Source of the DNA: Maribacter sp.
GTDB lineage: Bacteria; Bacteroidota; Bacteroidia; Flavobacteriales; Flavobacteriaceae
Direction of reading: 5' to 3'
Assembly: GCA_002749285.1 (NCBI GenBank)
Contig: PDPR01000015.1
Coordinates: 1 to 64,000 of the forward strand
DNA: 64,000 nt
Within the stretch, counting starts at the first letter, position 1. Each line of letters starts with the position of its first letter. The notes under the pieces are model-generated. The model searched no databases. It was not told the origin of the DNA and worked only from the letters and a program-made list of their open reading frames with translations. The position numbers were made by a program, and so were the translations under genes. Below are positions 46,398 through 56,429 of the stretch, piece after piece.

Positions 46398-49163
46398 ATG
46401 AAACAGATTCTTGCTTTTTTTATCTCAGTTTTGATTACACCTCTTTGGCTTGGGGGACAAAACCTTTTACCCCCCGTAAAAAACTATAAGGCCTTTGAAT
46501 ATAATGCCGCAAGTAAAAACTGGGGACTGGCCGTTGATCAGGATGGGGAATTATATGTTGCCAATAATGCCGGATTACTCCATTATAATGGAGAACGGTG
46601 GACCTTGAATAAGTTGCCGAATAAGACCATTATCCGCTCGGTAGCCAGTGTTGGGGATAGGGTTTATACAGGTTCTTATGAGGAGTTCGGGTATTGGGTA
46701 AAAAATAATGTTGGCCTTTTGGAATATACCTCTCTTACCCATTTGATAAAAGGCCATGAATTTACCAGTGAGGAATTTTGGGAGATATTACCATACGGAG
46801 AAAGAATAATCTTTAAATCTTTTCCAGCAATTTACATCTATGAAGATAATAGAATAACCATGGTAAACCTGGACATGATCGTCTCGGATATCGTAGCATA
46901 TAACGGTAAGGTCATAGTCGCAGGGGATAGGGGAGGTTTATATGAGTTGGTCAATAACGAATTGATCTCCCTTGGGAATCCAGGTTTTTTGGAAGGCAAA
47001 GCTATTACGGACATGGTCGAGACTCCGGAAGGCCTACTTATAGGCACCAAATTGAACGGGTGTTACTTATATAAAGAAAACTCCCTTATACCTTGGGAAG
47101 AAAAAATCAATAATGAACTGAGATTGCACCAACTCAATAAAATGCTCGTGCTCACCAATGGAAAAATAGTTTTCGGAACAATTAAAAACGGTATTTACTT
47201 ATATGACCCGGTCAAGAATCATTACGAGGTACTGAACATGAGGGTAGGCTTACAAAATAACACGGTACTTTCCATGCTCCAATTCAATGAACAGTTATGG
47301 GTTGGACTTGACAATGGTATAGATCGTATCCAATTGGACAACCCACTTACTTATTATAAGGATTTTTCGGGAGTAGTAGGCACCGTTTATGATATGGCTG
47401 TCCATAACAACCTACTTTATATGGGGAGCAATACTGGGATTTATTATTTTAAGGGCGATGATTTACGGTTTATGGAAGGTTCGCAAGGACACGTCTGGGA
47501 CTTGGAGGTTATTGATGGCGATTTGTTTTGTGGACATAATACAGGGACCTTTGTAATCAATAAAGAAACCATCCGCAAAATCTCTGATATTTCAGGAGGA
47601 TACCAAATAGTCAAGATTCCTGGCACAGAATCAGCTTTCTTACAGGGCACATATACTGGTATTGCCAAATATCAAAAAGATAAAAACGGCGACTGGATTG
47701 TCACCAAGGTTCCCGGTGGTTTGGACTTTCCCGTAAAATATTTATGTTTTGAAAATGACCGGACCATATGGGTCGCGCACCCGTACAAAGGGCTTTATAG
47801 GGTTACACTGAATACGGGCAGGAATCAAGTATTGGGTTTCCGGGAATTCAAAAACGATGTTATCCCCAATAATTACAACATCAAACTTTATAACATAAAA
47901 AACCAAATTGTACTTTACAGTGAGGGCCTTTGGTACAGATATGACCCCCTTCAGGGAAAAATCCTTGTTTTAGAGGATTTTAGAATCTATGAGAATAAAA
48001 ATATCGCACACACTGATGATGACTTTTTTTGGTTTATAGATGATGAAAATGGGGGGCCGAAAGAAGTTGTTTATTCCAATCTAAAGGAAAAACACCTTGT
48101 ATTAGATGATGTTCAACTGCAAGAGCGATTGGCACCAGAGGCTGAAAACATCGTGAAGTTGAACGATTCTATTTATTTTTTCATGCTACATGATGGTTTT
48201 GGCAAACTAGACCTTTCTAAATTCCGTGATCATTTGAAGGATTTCGAATTGCCAGTACCCAAACTTTACGCATTTGAAGATAATGAATTAAAGTACCCAT
48301 TAAACGGGCAACCTTTCGAGATACCGTATGAAACTTCTCGATACCTTACCATTAATGTATCTGCAGCGAGCATGTTTCAACCAAAGTATCATTATGAACT
48401 AAATGGGGCCATGAAACAAACATCCAATATAGATAGTGGTACTATTAGCTTTCAAAATCTTCCTTTTGGTTATTATGAACTGGATATTTCAACAACCAGT
48501 ATAGACAACCAACGGTCCCTGCCCAATAAAATAACGTTTCAAATTGCTCCCCCATGGTACCTTTCAAAATTGAGTTTGGTATTCTACGTCCTGATCCTAC
48601 TAGGCGTTTTTTGGACAATACGTTGGTACAACAGGAGAAAATTAGAGAGGAAGCACTATAGATTAAAGTTACGGTTGCAAAAAGAACAAAAGGAACAATT
48701 GGCCCTTTTGGAAAAAGAAAAGCTTGAAAAGGAAATAAAGCTCAAGCAAAAAGAATTGGCAAGGACCACTCTGAATATAGCTGAAAAAAATAAAATTATT
48801 CTTGAGCTGAAAGAAATGCTACTTGTAAATAAAAATCAATTTTCTAGCCAGAAACGATTTCAATCCTTTATGAAAAAGTTGGACAACTCGATTAACGATG
48901 ATGGGGATTGGAAACTTTTTGAGGTCAATTTCAAGGAACTACATGAGGACTTTTTTGAAAACCTGCTCAAAAAGTACCCGAAACTTACCCCCAAGGACCT
49001 CAAATTATGCGCTTATTTAAAAATGAACCTTTCTTCGAAAGAGATTGCTCCTTTAATGGCAATTACCAATAGAGGTGTAGAGATACATCGTTATCGTCTT
49101 AGAAAAAAGCTTAAAATAGACAGTTCACAAAATCTTTCGAACTTTCTGATCAAATTTAATTGA
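46398..49163 (+). CDS. membrane-spanning LuxR-type regulator with sensor propeller (SusR-like)
   Basis: A 921-residue one-component regulator. A signal peptide (residues 1-22) leads to a periplasmic beta-propeller region of two-component-regulator-type repeats (about 30-640, with GLAVDQDGELYVANNAGLL and NNTVLSMLQFNEQLWVGLDNGI), a Y_Y_Y domain (about 650-735), one membrane helix (about 740-760), a coiled coil (about 765-830), and a LuxR-type helix-turn-helix (about 860-921: LKLCAYLKMNLSSKEIAPLM). No kinase or receiver domain exists. It probably senses a glycan in the periplasm and controls the locus that follows. The GTG at 46377 is less likely than the ATG used here. Confidence 0.88.
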   Translation: MKQILAFFISVLITPLWLGGQNLLPPVKNYKAFEYNAASKNWGLAVDQDGELYVANNAGLLHYNGERWTLNKLPNKTIIRSVASVGDRVYTGSYEEFGYWVKNNVGLLEYTSLTHLIKGHEFTSEEFWEILPYGERIIFKSFPAIYIYEDNRITMVNLDMIVSDIVAYNGKVIVAGDRGGLYELVNNELISLGNPGFLEGKAITDMVETPEGLLIGTKLNGCYLYKENSLIPWEEKINNELRLHQLNKMLVLTNGKIVFGTIKNGIYLYDPVKNHYEVLNMRVGLQNNTVLSMLQFNEQLWVGLDNGIDRIQLDNPLTYYKDFSGVVGTVYDMAVHNNLLYMGSNTGIYYFKGDDLRFMEGSQGHVWDLEVIDGDLFCGHNTGTFVINKETIRKISDISGGYQIVKIPGTESAFLQGTYTGIAKYQKDKNGDWIVTKVPGGLDFPVKYLCFENDRTIWVAHPYKGLYRVTLNTGRNQVLGFREFKNDVIPNNYNIKLYNIKNQIVLYSEGLWYRYDPLQGKILVLEDFRIYENKNIAHTDDDFFWFIDDENGGPKEVVYSNLKEKHLVLDDVQLQERLAPEAENIVKLNDSIYFFMLHDGFGKLDLSKFRDHLKDFELPVPKLYAFEDNELKYPLNGQPFEIPYETSRYLTINVSAASMFQPKYHYELNGAMKQTSNIDSGTISFQNLPFGYYELDISTTSIDNQRSLPNKITFQIAPPWYLSKLSLVFYVLILLGVFWTIRWYNRRKLERKHYRLKLRLQKEQKEQLALLEKEKLEKEIKLKQKELARTTLNIAEKNKIILELKEMLLVNKNQFSSQKRFQSFMKKLDNSINDDGDWKLFEVNFKELHEDFFENLLKKYPKLTPKDLKLCAYLKMNLSSKEIAPLMAITNRGVEIHRYRLRKKLKIDSSQNLSNFLIKFN

Positions 49164-49405
49164 TTATTATGGCTTTCTCCTTGTTATCACCTAGTTAGCA
49201 TGGTACTCGGATTACATCATTTCTACATCACTATGTTATTTTTTAATATTGATTTAACATATTCACTACTGCAAACGTCCTCTATATAGGGTATTTGAAA
49301 GGCAGATTGCCTGATGTGTTTTTTATGTACCCAAATAGGAAGTCAACAGCTTCTTTTAATAGTAATTTAGTAGGGATTCGAACAATTTTTTAAATAATCT
49401 TGAAA

Positions 49406-52400
49406 ATGAGGAATAAATTATTATTAATCTTCCTTTTATTGTCACAAACGGCGATTATTGCACAGGATGGTATTACTGTGTCCGGAACGGTGTCCGATAC
49501 AGAGGGGCAACCCTTGCCGGGCGCCAGTGTTGTAGTAAAAGGGACTACAACAGGGACGCAAACAGATTTTGATGGTGTTTTTACTTTGAACAATGTACCA
49601 TCTAATGGTATCTTGACCATAAGCTATCTTGGTTTTGTGGCCCAAGATATACCTGTGGAAGGAAGGAACTCTATTTCCACATCTCTTTTAGTGGATGCGC
49701 AAGCCTTGGATGAAGTTGTTGTGATTGGTTATGGTGAAATGAAGTCAAAGGACCTGACCTCTGCCATTACCACAATAAAGTCAGATGAATTAGCTGCTAC
49801 ACCAACAGGTCAAGCCATGCAAGCTTTACAGGGTAAAATTGCAGGGTTACAGGTGGTGAGCAACGGTAGCCCAGGACAAGGGCCTAATGTGCGGGTACGT
49901 GGAATAGGCTCCTATTTAGGTAATGCATCTACCCCTTTATATGTAGTGGATGGAATGTTCTTCAATAATATTGATTTCCTGAATATGGCGGACATAACCT
50001 CCATATCCATATTAAAAGATGCTTCTGCCGCGGCCATTTATGGTGTGCGTGCGGCAAATGGTGTGGTTTTGATAGAAACCAAATCAGGTTCGTACAATAA
50101 AAAACCAGAGTTCACCTATGACGGCTATAGTGGTTATCAAGTAGCACAGAATGTATTGAAACTGGCCAATGCCGAGCAGTTCACAACATTGGCATTGGAA
50201 TCGGGATCCGATCCTGATGCCCAATTTATATTGAACGCTATGCAGCGGTACGGGCGAAGCCGCATTAATCCGAATGTCCCAAATGTAAATACAGATTGGT
50301 ACGATGAGATTATTCGCTTGGGGGTCATTCAGAACCATAGCATAGGTGTTACTGGAGGTGGCGAGGGTGCAACCTACGCCATCGGTGCCAATTATTTTGG
50401 TCAAGAGGGTATTTTGAAAATGAAAAATGAGTACCAACGTTTCAATCTGCGGGCCAAGCTCGATTTTAAAGTGAATGATTGGCTTACAATGGGGGCAAAT
50501 ACCGTAATTAGCAACGCTGTAAGGTACGATCCGGAAAATTCCGCTTGGCGTACAGCATATTATGCCGTACCGATTATGCCCATTTATGATGAAGCACTTC
50601 TTGCCGATGACCTAGGTGTTTTCCCGAAAAATTATGCAAATGCACAGGATTTAGGGTATCGTGGTGGCCAAAATCCATTTCCGATATTGGACCTTAATGA
50701 GAACAGGTTAAAGATTAAGAACATATTGGCCAATTTTTATGCACAGGTTGATATTGTTCCCGACAAGTTGACTTTTAAAACATCTTATAGCCATAATTTT
50801 GAAACCCTTGAATCACGACAAGTTCGACTTCCTTTCTTTGTCGGGAACAACTTCAAGCGGGATAATGCCACATTGGTTAAAAGAAAAACGATAGTATCCA
50901 ATCAAATTTGGGACAATACACTATCCTTTAGCGACAGCTATGGGAAACATGATTTAATGGTTTTGCTTGGCACTTCCTATAGGAATGAAGCTTTTGACTT
51001 TATCGGGGCGACAGGCCTTGATTTTCCACTTCGTGAAGAATCTTACTTTTTAGATCGTTCACCGACCATCCCCGAAGAGAGTGTTATTGATGGTGCTGGA
51101 CAAGAATTTGGACTTTCATTTTTTACTAGGGTTACTTATAATTATGACAATAGGTACTTGCTCTATGGGACTTTCCGTGCCGATGGTGTCAGGAAATTCA
51201 AAAAAAAATGGGGTTATTTCCCAACGATTGGTGCTGGCTGGGTAGTATCCAAGGAAAAATTCATGGAAAACAATGGTGTTTTCGATTTTTTGAAATTGAG
51301 GGGAAGCTGGGGCCAACTAGGTAATGATAAGGTACCATCACAGTCAGGTGCCATCACTTCAACCCTATCACTGACCGCCTTGGGCGACTTACCTTTCAAT
51401 GGTCTGATTACTTCCAGTGATTTCTCGGAATTGGATTGGGAACTTACAGAAGAAATAAATACAGGACTAACGGCACATTTTTTGAATAATCATTTATCAT
51501 TGGATGTCGATTACTATATTAGAGATACCAAGAATGCCATTATCCCAGTCCAAAGAGTCCTAATACCAGGTAGTATATTGCAAAATGTTGGGGAAATAAG
51601 GAATACGGGGTTCGAGGTCGCTCTAAGTTGGAACAAAAAAGTATCGGAAGACTTCAGTTATAGTATTGGCGGTAATTTTGCCTCACTACGGAATGAAGTC
51701 CTGGATTTGGGTGATCAATTACACTTGGATGCGGGTACGGCCGAATTCAGACAACGATCGATTGTGGGAGAACCTATGTTCGTGTTCTTTGGCCGTGAGA
51801 TCACTGGTGTTTATCAAAATGATTCCGAAATTCAGGCCGACCCTGTTGCAATTGCCAACGAATTAGAACCAGGTGACTTTAAGTACAAGGACAATAATGG
51901 TGATGGGGACATCACAGATGACGATAGAAAAGTCTTGGGATCCTTTTTGCCCTCGTATTCTTTTGGGATCAATGTTGGGTTCGATTATAAAGGATGGGAT
52001 TTTTCAGCAAGTTCAATAGGTCAAGGTGGTAACAAGATTCTTAACCGAAAAAGGGGTGAGGTGATTTTCACAAACGATACCAACTGGGACCGCGATTTTG
52101 CCATTAACCGTTGGCACGGTGAAGGTACAACCAACAGTTATCCCTCTTCAGCGGGAGTTAGAAAAGGGTGGAACCAAAAATTAAGTGATTATTGGGTAGA
52201 AGATGGCGACTTTTTCAGGCTGCAGAATATTACCATAGGGTATACGGTCAACAAAAAGGGGGATTTAAAAGGTATCCCCAGAACCCGTATTTATTTTACA
52301 GCTGAAAAGCCTTTGACCATATTCAATTATAACGGATTTAATCCTGAAGTAGCGAACGGTGTAGATAATCAAACGTATCCGATACCAGCGGTCTATACGG

Positions 52401-52423
52401 TTGGGGTAAATATTAAAATTTGA
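49406..52423 (+). CDS. SusC/RagA-type TonB-linked outer membrane receptor
   Basis: A 1005-residue TonB-dependent transporter for oligosaccharides. After the signal peptide come a carboxypeptidase-regulatory-like domain (about 22-95: VSGTVSDTEGQPLPGASVVV), a TonB box region (DEVVVIGYG), a plug domain (about 110-220: PGQGPNVRVRGIGSY, PLYVVDGM, SISILKDASAAAIYGVRAAN) and the 22-stranded barrel. The TTG at 49400 is in frame, but the ATG at 49406 fits the signal peptide better. SusD follows 4 bases after the stop. Confidence 0.95.
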   Translation: MRNKLLLIFLLLSQTAIIAQDGITVSGTVSDTEGQPLPGASVVVKGTTTGTQTDFDGVFTLNNVPSNGILTISYLGFVAQDIPVEGRNSISTSLLVDAQALDEVVVIGYGEMKSKDLTSAITTIKSDELAATPTGQAMQALQGKIAGLQVVSNGSPGQGPNVRVRGIGSYLGNASTPLYVVDGMFFNNIDFLNMADITSISILKDASAAAIYGVRAANGVVLIETKSGSYNKKPEFTYDGYSGYQVAQNVLKLANAEQFTTLALESGSDPDAQFILNAMQRYGRSRINPNVPNVNTDWYDEIIRLGVIQNHSIGVTGGGEGATYAIGANYFGQEGILKMKNEYQRFNLRAKLDFKVNDWLTMGANTVISNAVRYDPENSAWRTAYYAVPIMPIYDEALLADDLGVFPKNYANAQDLGYRGGQNPFPILDLNENRLKIKNILANFYAQVDIVPDKLTFKTSYSHNFETLESRQVRLPFFVGNNFKRDNATLVKRKTIVSNQIWDNTLSFSDSYGKHDLMVLLGTSYRNEAFDFIGATGLDFPLREESYFLDRSPTIPEESVIDGAGQEFGLSFFTRVTYNYDNRYLLYGTFRADGVRKFKKKWGYFPTIGAGWVVSKEKFMENNGVFDFLKLRGSWGQLGNDKVPSQSGAITSTLSLTALGDLPFNGLITSSDFSELDWELTEEINTGLTAHFLNNHLSLDVDYYIRDTKNAIIPVQRVLIPGSILQNVGEIRNTGFEVALSWNKKVSEDFSYSIGGNFASLRNEVLDLGDQLHLDAGTAEFRQRSIVGEPMFVFFGREITGVYQNDSEIQADPVAIANELEPGDFKYKDNNGDGDITDDDRKVLGSFLPSYSFGINVGFDYKGWDFSASSIGQGGNKILNRKRGEVIFTNDTNWDRDFAINRWHGEGTTNSYPSSAGVRKGWNQKLSDYWVEDGDFFRLQNITIGYTVNKKGDLKGIPRTRIYFTAEKPLTIFNYNGFNPEVANGVDNQTYPIPAVYTVGVNIKI

Positions 52424-52427
52424 AAAA

Positions 52428-53978
52428 ATGGAAATGATTAAGAAGACTAAAGTACTTGTTGATTACTTGGCTTTGATAGCACTATCGGCAATAATGGCCG
52501 TAGGGTGTACGGATAAATTGGATGAACCCCAGATCAATAACGCATTTGCAGGAGATACGGATTTTGATAAAACCGAGGACATGATATTACATGTAATCGG
52601 GGCCTATGCGGCTTTTCAATCTCGTGGATGGGAGCAACCACTTTTGATTTCGGTACGAGGCGATGATGTCAATGCAGGTGGTCTAGGTGACCAACAGGAT
52701 TTTGCCGAGACGGACCTCTTTAATTATAATAAGGATTATTGGATGTACAATTCACTATGGGAAAATGTATATGTAGATATTATTTCCGCCCATACCGCTA
52801 TGGATCAGATTGCAAGATTCCAAGAAGTTGCCGATGCGGCCGGCATTGGGAAAGGGAACCAGTATATTGCCGAGATAAAAGTTCTTAGGGCCATGATGCT
52901 CTTTCAAATTTCGCAAGTTTGGGGTGATGTTTTTATTCCGGAATCATCAAATACCAATGAACTATTGGATGTGGAAGTCTTGCCGACAAAGGATGAGGTT
53001 ATGCAGCATATCTCCGACCAAATGGACGAAGCCATACCTTTCTTGCCTAATGTGCGGCCCAATGAGCGTATTGATATTCCGGGAGGGGTTACTCGATATA
53101 CCGCATTGGCCGTCAAGGCCTTGGCAAATCAGGAATTGAAGAATTATCAGGAAGTGGCAGATGCGACAGGACAAATAATAAGTTCTGGGAAATTTAATTT
53201 GTATTCCGATTTTTATGAACTGTTCAAGATTCCAGGAAAATTAAGCGATGAGAGTATTTTAGATCTTCAATATTCCGATTTTGGCCAAGGGGAAGGCGAT
53301 CGTTCGGGCCATCTTTATGCTCCTTATGGCCCACAAGGTTGGACTCCTGCGGTAGAAGGCGCTTCAAGTGGTTGGGGCTTCTATGAACCAAGTATGAAGT
53401 TTATTAAATTCATGCTGGATAGAGGTGAGACCGTACGTTTGGAGACCAGTGTGCTCTTTACCGATCGCGGTATCGAAGAACTTCAAACAGATCCAGCCTA
53501 TGCAACCTTACCAGCATTTGTTTCCAACACAACACGCGATGGTGATGTAATTAATGACTATGCCCGGGCATTATTCGCCAGTGGAAAACATTATTTGCCC
53601 TCTAATCAATTGATTCCTGGTAGGACTGGTTATGGAAGTAATAAAAATTATAGTATAATAAGATATGCCGAAGTTTTACTAATGTATGCCGAAGCACTTG
53701 CCCAAGGAGCCTCAGGCTCAGGTATGACGGCGGACCAAGCTGTTAATCAAGTCCGTGAGAGAGCCGGTATGCCCGCCTTGTCAGGAGTGACCCTTGACCA
53801 GATCATCGATGAGAAGTTTGCTGAATTGGGTATGGAATGGGGCAAACGCTATTTTGATATGCTCCGATTAGGCAGGTATGACGAATTAAGTTACGATGGA
53901 AGGACATTTAGCGAAGATAAGAGCTTCCTGCCCTATCCCCAGACTCAAGTAGATCAATTCCCGATTTTGGGCGACTAG
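52428..53978 (+). CDS. SusD/RagB-type glycan-binding lipoprotein
   Basis: A 516-residue surface lipoprotein forming the lid of the SusC channel. The signal region ends in the lipobox MAVGC, with a TDKLDEPQ that follows. The helical TPR-like core includes AEIKVLRAMMLFQISQVWGD and the C-terminal RYAEVLLMYAEALAQ and MEWGKRYFDMLRLGR, all SusD hallmarks. It pairs with the preceding SusC gene. Confidence 0.95.
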   Translation: MEMIKKTKVLVDYLALIALSAIMAVGCTDKLDEPQINNAFAGDTDFDKTEDMILHVIGAYAAFQSRGWEQPLLISVRGDDVNAGGLGDQQDFAETDLFNYNKDYWMYNSLWENVYVDIISAHTAMDQIARFQEVADAAGIGKGNQYIAEIKVLRAMMLFQISQVWGDVFIPESSNTNELLDVEVLPTKDEVMQHISDQMDEAIPFLPNVRPNERIDIPGGVTRYTALAVKALANQELKNYQEVADATGQIISSGKFNLYSDFYELFKIPGKLSDESILDLQYSDFGQGEGDRSGHLYAPYGPQGWTPAVEGASSGWGFYEPSMKFIKFMLDRGETVRLETSVLFTDRGIEELQTDPAYATLPAFVSNTTRDGDVINDYARALFASGKHYLPSNQLIPGRTGYGSNKNYSIIRYAEVLLMYAEALAQGASGSGMTADQAVNQVRERAGMPALSGVTLDQIIDEKFAELGMEWGKRYFDMLRLGRYDELSYDGRTFSEDKSFLPYPQTQVDQFPILGD

Positions 53979-53998
53979 ACAACTAACACTTTGGAAAG

Positions 53999-56371
53999 AT
54001 GAAAACAATAAAACACATATTCGCAAGCTGGTTGGCCGTTCTGTTTTTATACGGCTGTGACCAAGGTATAGATGACATTACCGAAGTTGCTCCAGGTACT
54101 GATGTTACTGCACCCCAGATTACCGTTAATTCCCCAACAGAAGGTTTGTCCATTAAGGTCTTTGAGGAAGTTACCGCATTGGATGTGGATTTGGAAGTGA
54201 CCGATGATATTGAAATTGCTAGCATCGAAGTGCTTCTCAATGGCACGGAAATCGCCAAATTCAGTAGTTTTAAAGACTATCGTAGGGTTTTGGAGGAATT
54301 CACTTATGGCAACCTAGTTGACGGAAATCATAAATTGACCGTTAAAGCCACTGATATTGAAGGCAAGACCACTACGGTCGAAGTAAATTTCTCAAAGGAA
54401 CCACCCTACGTATCCATGTTGGACGGTGAATCTTTCTATATGCCGTTTGATGGTGACTATAGGGACCAAATAAGCTTTGGGGTCGCTACTGAAATTGGGA
54501 TGCCCGGATTTTCAAGTTCGGGTTATTCGGGGATAGGTGCCTATAAAGGAACTACTGACTCTTATATAACTTTTCCCGCAGGAGAATTGTTGAGCGATGA
54601 ATTTAGTGCCGCATTTTGGTATAAAGTCGATGCAAATCCTGATAGGGCCGGTATTTTGGTTGTTGGTGATGATGCGGATGATCGTTTCCAAGGGTTCCGT
54701 CTGTTCAGGGAGGGAAATGCAGATGAACAACGAATAAAACTTAATGTTGGGACAGGAGATGGTGAAAGTTGGAATAATGGAGGGGTAATCGATGTTACGG
54801 CTGGTGAATGGATCCATGTAGCCTTCACGATTTCACAGACCCAAAGCGTTATTTATTTCAACGGAAACCAGGTGAATACTGCCGATTTGGCCGCACCGAT
54901 TGATTGGACCGGTGCGGAATCGATCACCATTGGATCTGGTGGCGAAACCTTCAGTTATTGGAACCATTTATCGGATAGTAGCGATTTGGATGAATTGCGC
55001 TTTTTCAATAAGGCATTGACACAGACTGATATCCAGGTCATGTTGAATTCGTTCAATCCCTATACACCGCGATTTAATGGAGAATCATTTTACATGCCTT
55101 TTGAGGGAGGTTATGTTAATTTAGTGGGAAGTACTGTCGCGACCGAAGTGGGATCGCCTCAGATAACCGATGATTCCCATGAAGGGGAAGGTGCCTATCT
55201 GGGAGCGATGGATTCATACCTAACACATCCTGCCCCAAGTTATTTAAGCGATCAATTTAGTGCCTCGTTCTGGTATAAGGTAAATACAGACCCGGATAGG
55301 GCTGGTATATTAGTCGTTGGTGATAATGCAGATGACCGTCTACAAGGATTCCGTTTATTCAGGGAAGGAAATGCAGGTGAACAACGAATAAAACTAAATG
55401 TGGGTACTGGCTCAGGCGACGTTTGGAACGATGGTGATGTCATTGATGCTACGGCAGGGGAATGGGTGCATATTACCATGACGATATCGGATACCAAGAA
55501 CAAGATATATTTCAATGGCGTAGAGGTAAGGTCGGCAGATATGGCGGCACCTATCGACTGGACAGGCTGTGAGGAATTTACCATTGGGTCTGGTGGCCCC
55601 ACTTTTGATTATTGGGGACATGGATCGGATACAAGTATCATTGATGAGTTGCGTTTTTTCAACAAAGAACTTACTCCAGAAGAAGTGGCTGAAGTTGCTG
55701 GTGGTGAATTTACCCCAAAAAACTTTGGGTCAACCCTTTATATGCCTTTTGATGGTGCCAATACGGAAATGAACAGCAATACCGAACCCACCATTGTAGG
55801 GACACCTGGTTTTGCGGGAGATAGCAGTAAAGGTTCAGATTCCTATGCAGGTGCAGCGGATTCTTATCTTACTTTTCCGATCAATGGCCTGTTCAACGAT
55901 CAATTTAGCGGTGCATTCTGGTATAAAGTAAATGGAGACCCAGATCGATCAGGGATTTTAACAGTCGCTCCGCCAATGGACGGGACCGATAATGTACTAA
56001 CCTCAGGGTTTAGGTTGTTCAGGGAAGGAAACGCTGATGAACAAAGGATAAAACTTCATCTTGGTACCGATGGCGGTGATGTTTGGAACAATGGTGGGGT
56101 AATAGACGTCACGGCAGGTGAATGGATACATATTGCTTTTACGGTTTCCGAAACTGTAACACAGATATATTTCAATGGGGTTGCAGTTGAAAATTCCGGT
56201 GATATGTCAGGTAAAGTCATTAGTTGGGCCGATTGCGAAATTTTATCCATTGGGTCAGGAGCTCCAAATTTCATGGGCTGGAACCATCTATCCGATAATA
56301 GTTTTATTGATGATCTTTTGTTATTCGACAAGGTTTTGACACCTGAGGAAATATTGGCCATTATGGATTAG
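53999..56371 (+). CDS. surface lipoprotein with three LamG-like domains
   Basis: A 790-residue lipoprotein (lipobox FLYGC; then DQGIDD, acidic as in surface export signals). Residues of about 35-132 are an Ig-like domain (VTAPQITVNSPTEGLSI). Then follow three concanavalin-like LamG domains at about 140-350, 358-565 and 577-790, each with YMPF(D/E)G, SAxFWYKV, the shared segment FRLFREGNA.EQRIKL and IYFNG. The third has an insert (APPMDGTDNV). The domains are so alike that they arose by duplication. It is placed like a surface glycan-binding protein (SusE/F position) and probably captures the substrate of the locus. Confidence 0.85.
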   Translation: MKTIKHIFASWLAVLFLYGCDQGIDDITEVAPGTDVTAPQITVNSPTEGLSIKVFEEVTALDVDLEVTDDIEIASIEVLLNGTEIAKFSSFKDYRRVLEEFTYGNLVDGNHKLTVKATDIEGKTTTVEVNFSKEPPYVSMLDGESFYMPFDGDYRDQISFGVATEIGMPGFSSSGYSGIGAYKGTTDSYITFPAGELLSDEFSAAFWYKVDANPDRAGILVVGDDADDRFQGFRLFREGNADEQRIKLNVGTGDGESWNNGGVIDVTAGEWIHVAFTISQTQSVIYFNGNQVNTADLAAPIDWTGAESITIGSGGETFSYWNHLSDSSDLDELRFFNKALTQTDIQVMLNSFNPYTPRFNGESFYMPFEGGYVNLVGSTVATEVGSPQITDDSHEGEGAYLGAMDSYLTHPAPSYLSDQFSASFWYKVNTDPDRAGILVVGDNADDRLQGFRLFREGNAGEQRIKLNVGTGSGDVWNDGDVIDATAGEWVHITMTISDTKNKIYFNGVEVRSADMAAPIDWTGCEEFTIGSGGPTFDYWGHGSDTSIIDELRFFNKELTPEEVAEVAGGEFTPKNFGSTLYMPFDGANTEMNSNTEPTIVGTPGFAGDSSKGSDSYAGAADSYLTFPINGLFNDQFSGAFWYKVNGDPDRSGILTVAPPMDGTDNVLTSGFRLFREGNADEQRIKLHLGTDGGDVWNNGGVIDVTAGEWIHIAFTVSETVTQIYFNGVAVENSGDMSGKVISWADCEILSIGSGAPNFMGWNHLSDNSFIDDLLLFDKVLTPEEILAIMD

Positions 56372-56429
56372 TATTGGCCTAAAGGAACATAGTATCAAAG
56401 TTGGTTTGAGTTGGTTTATAATATCATTT

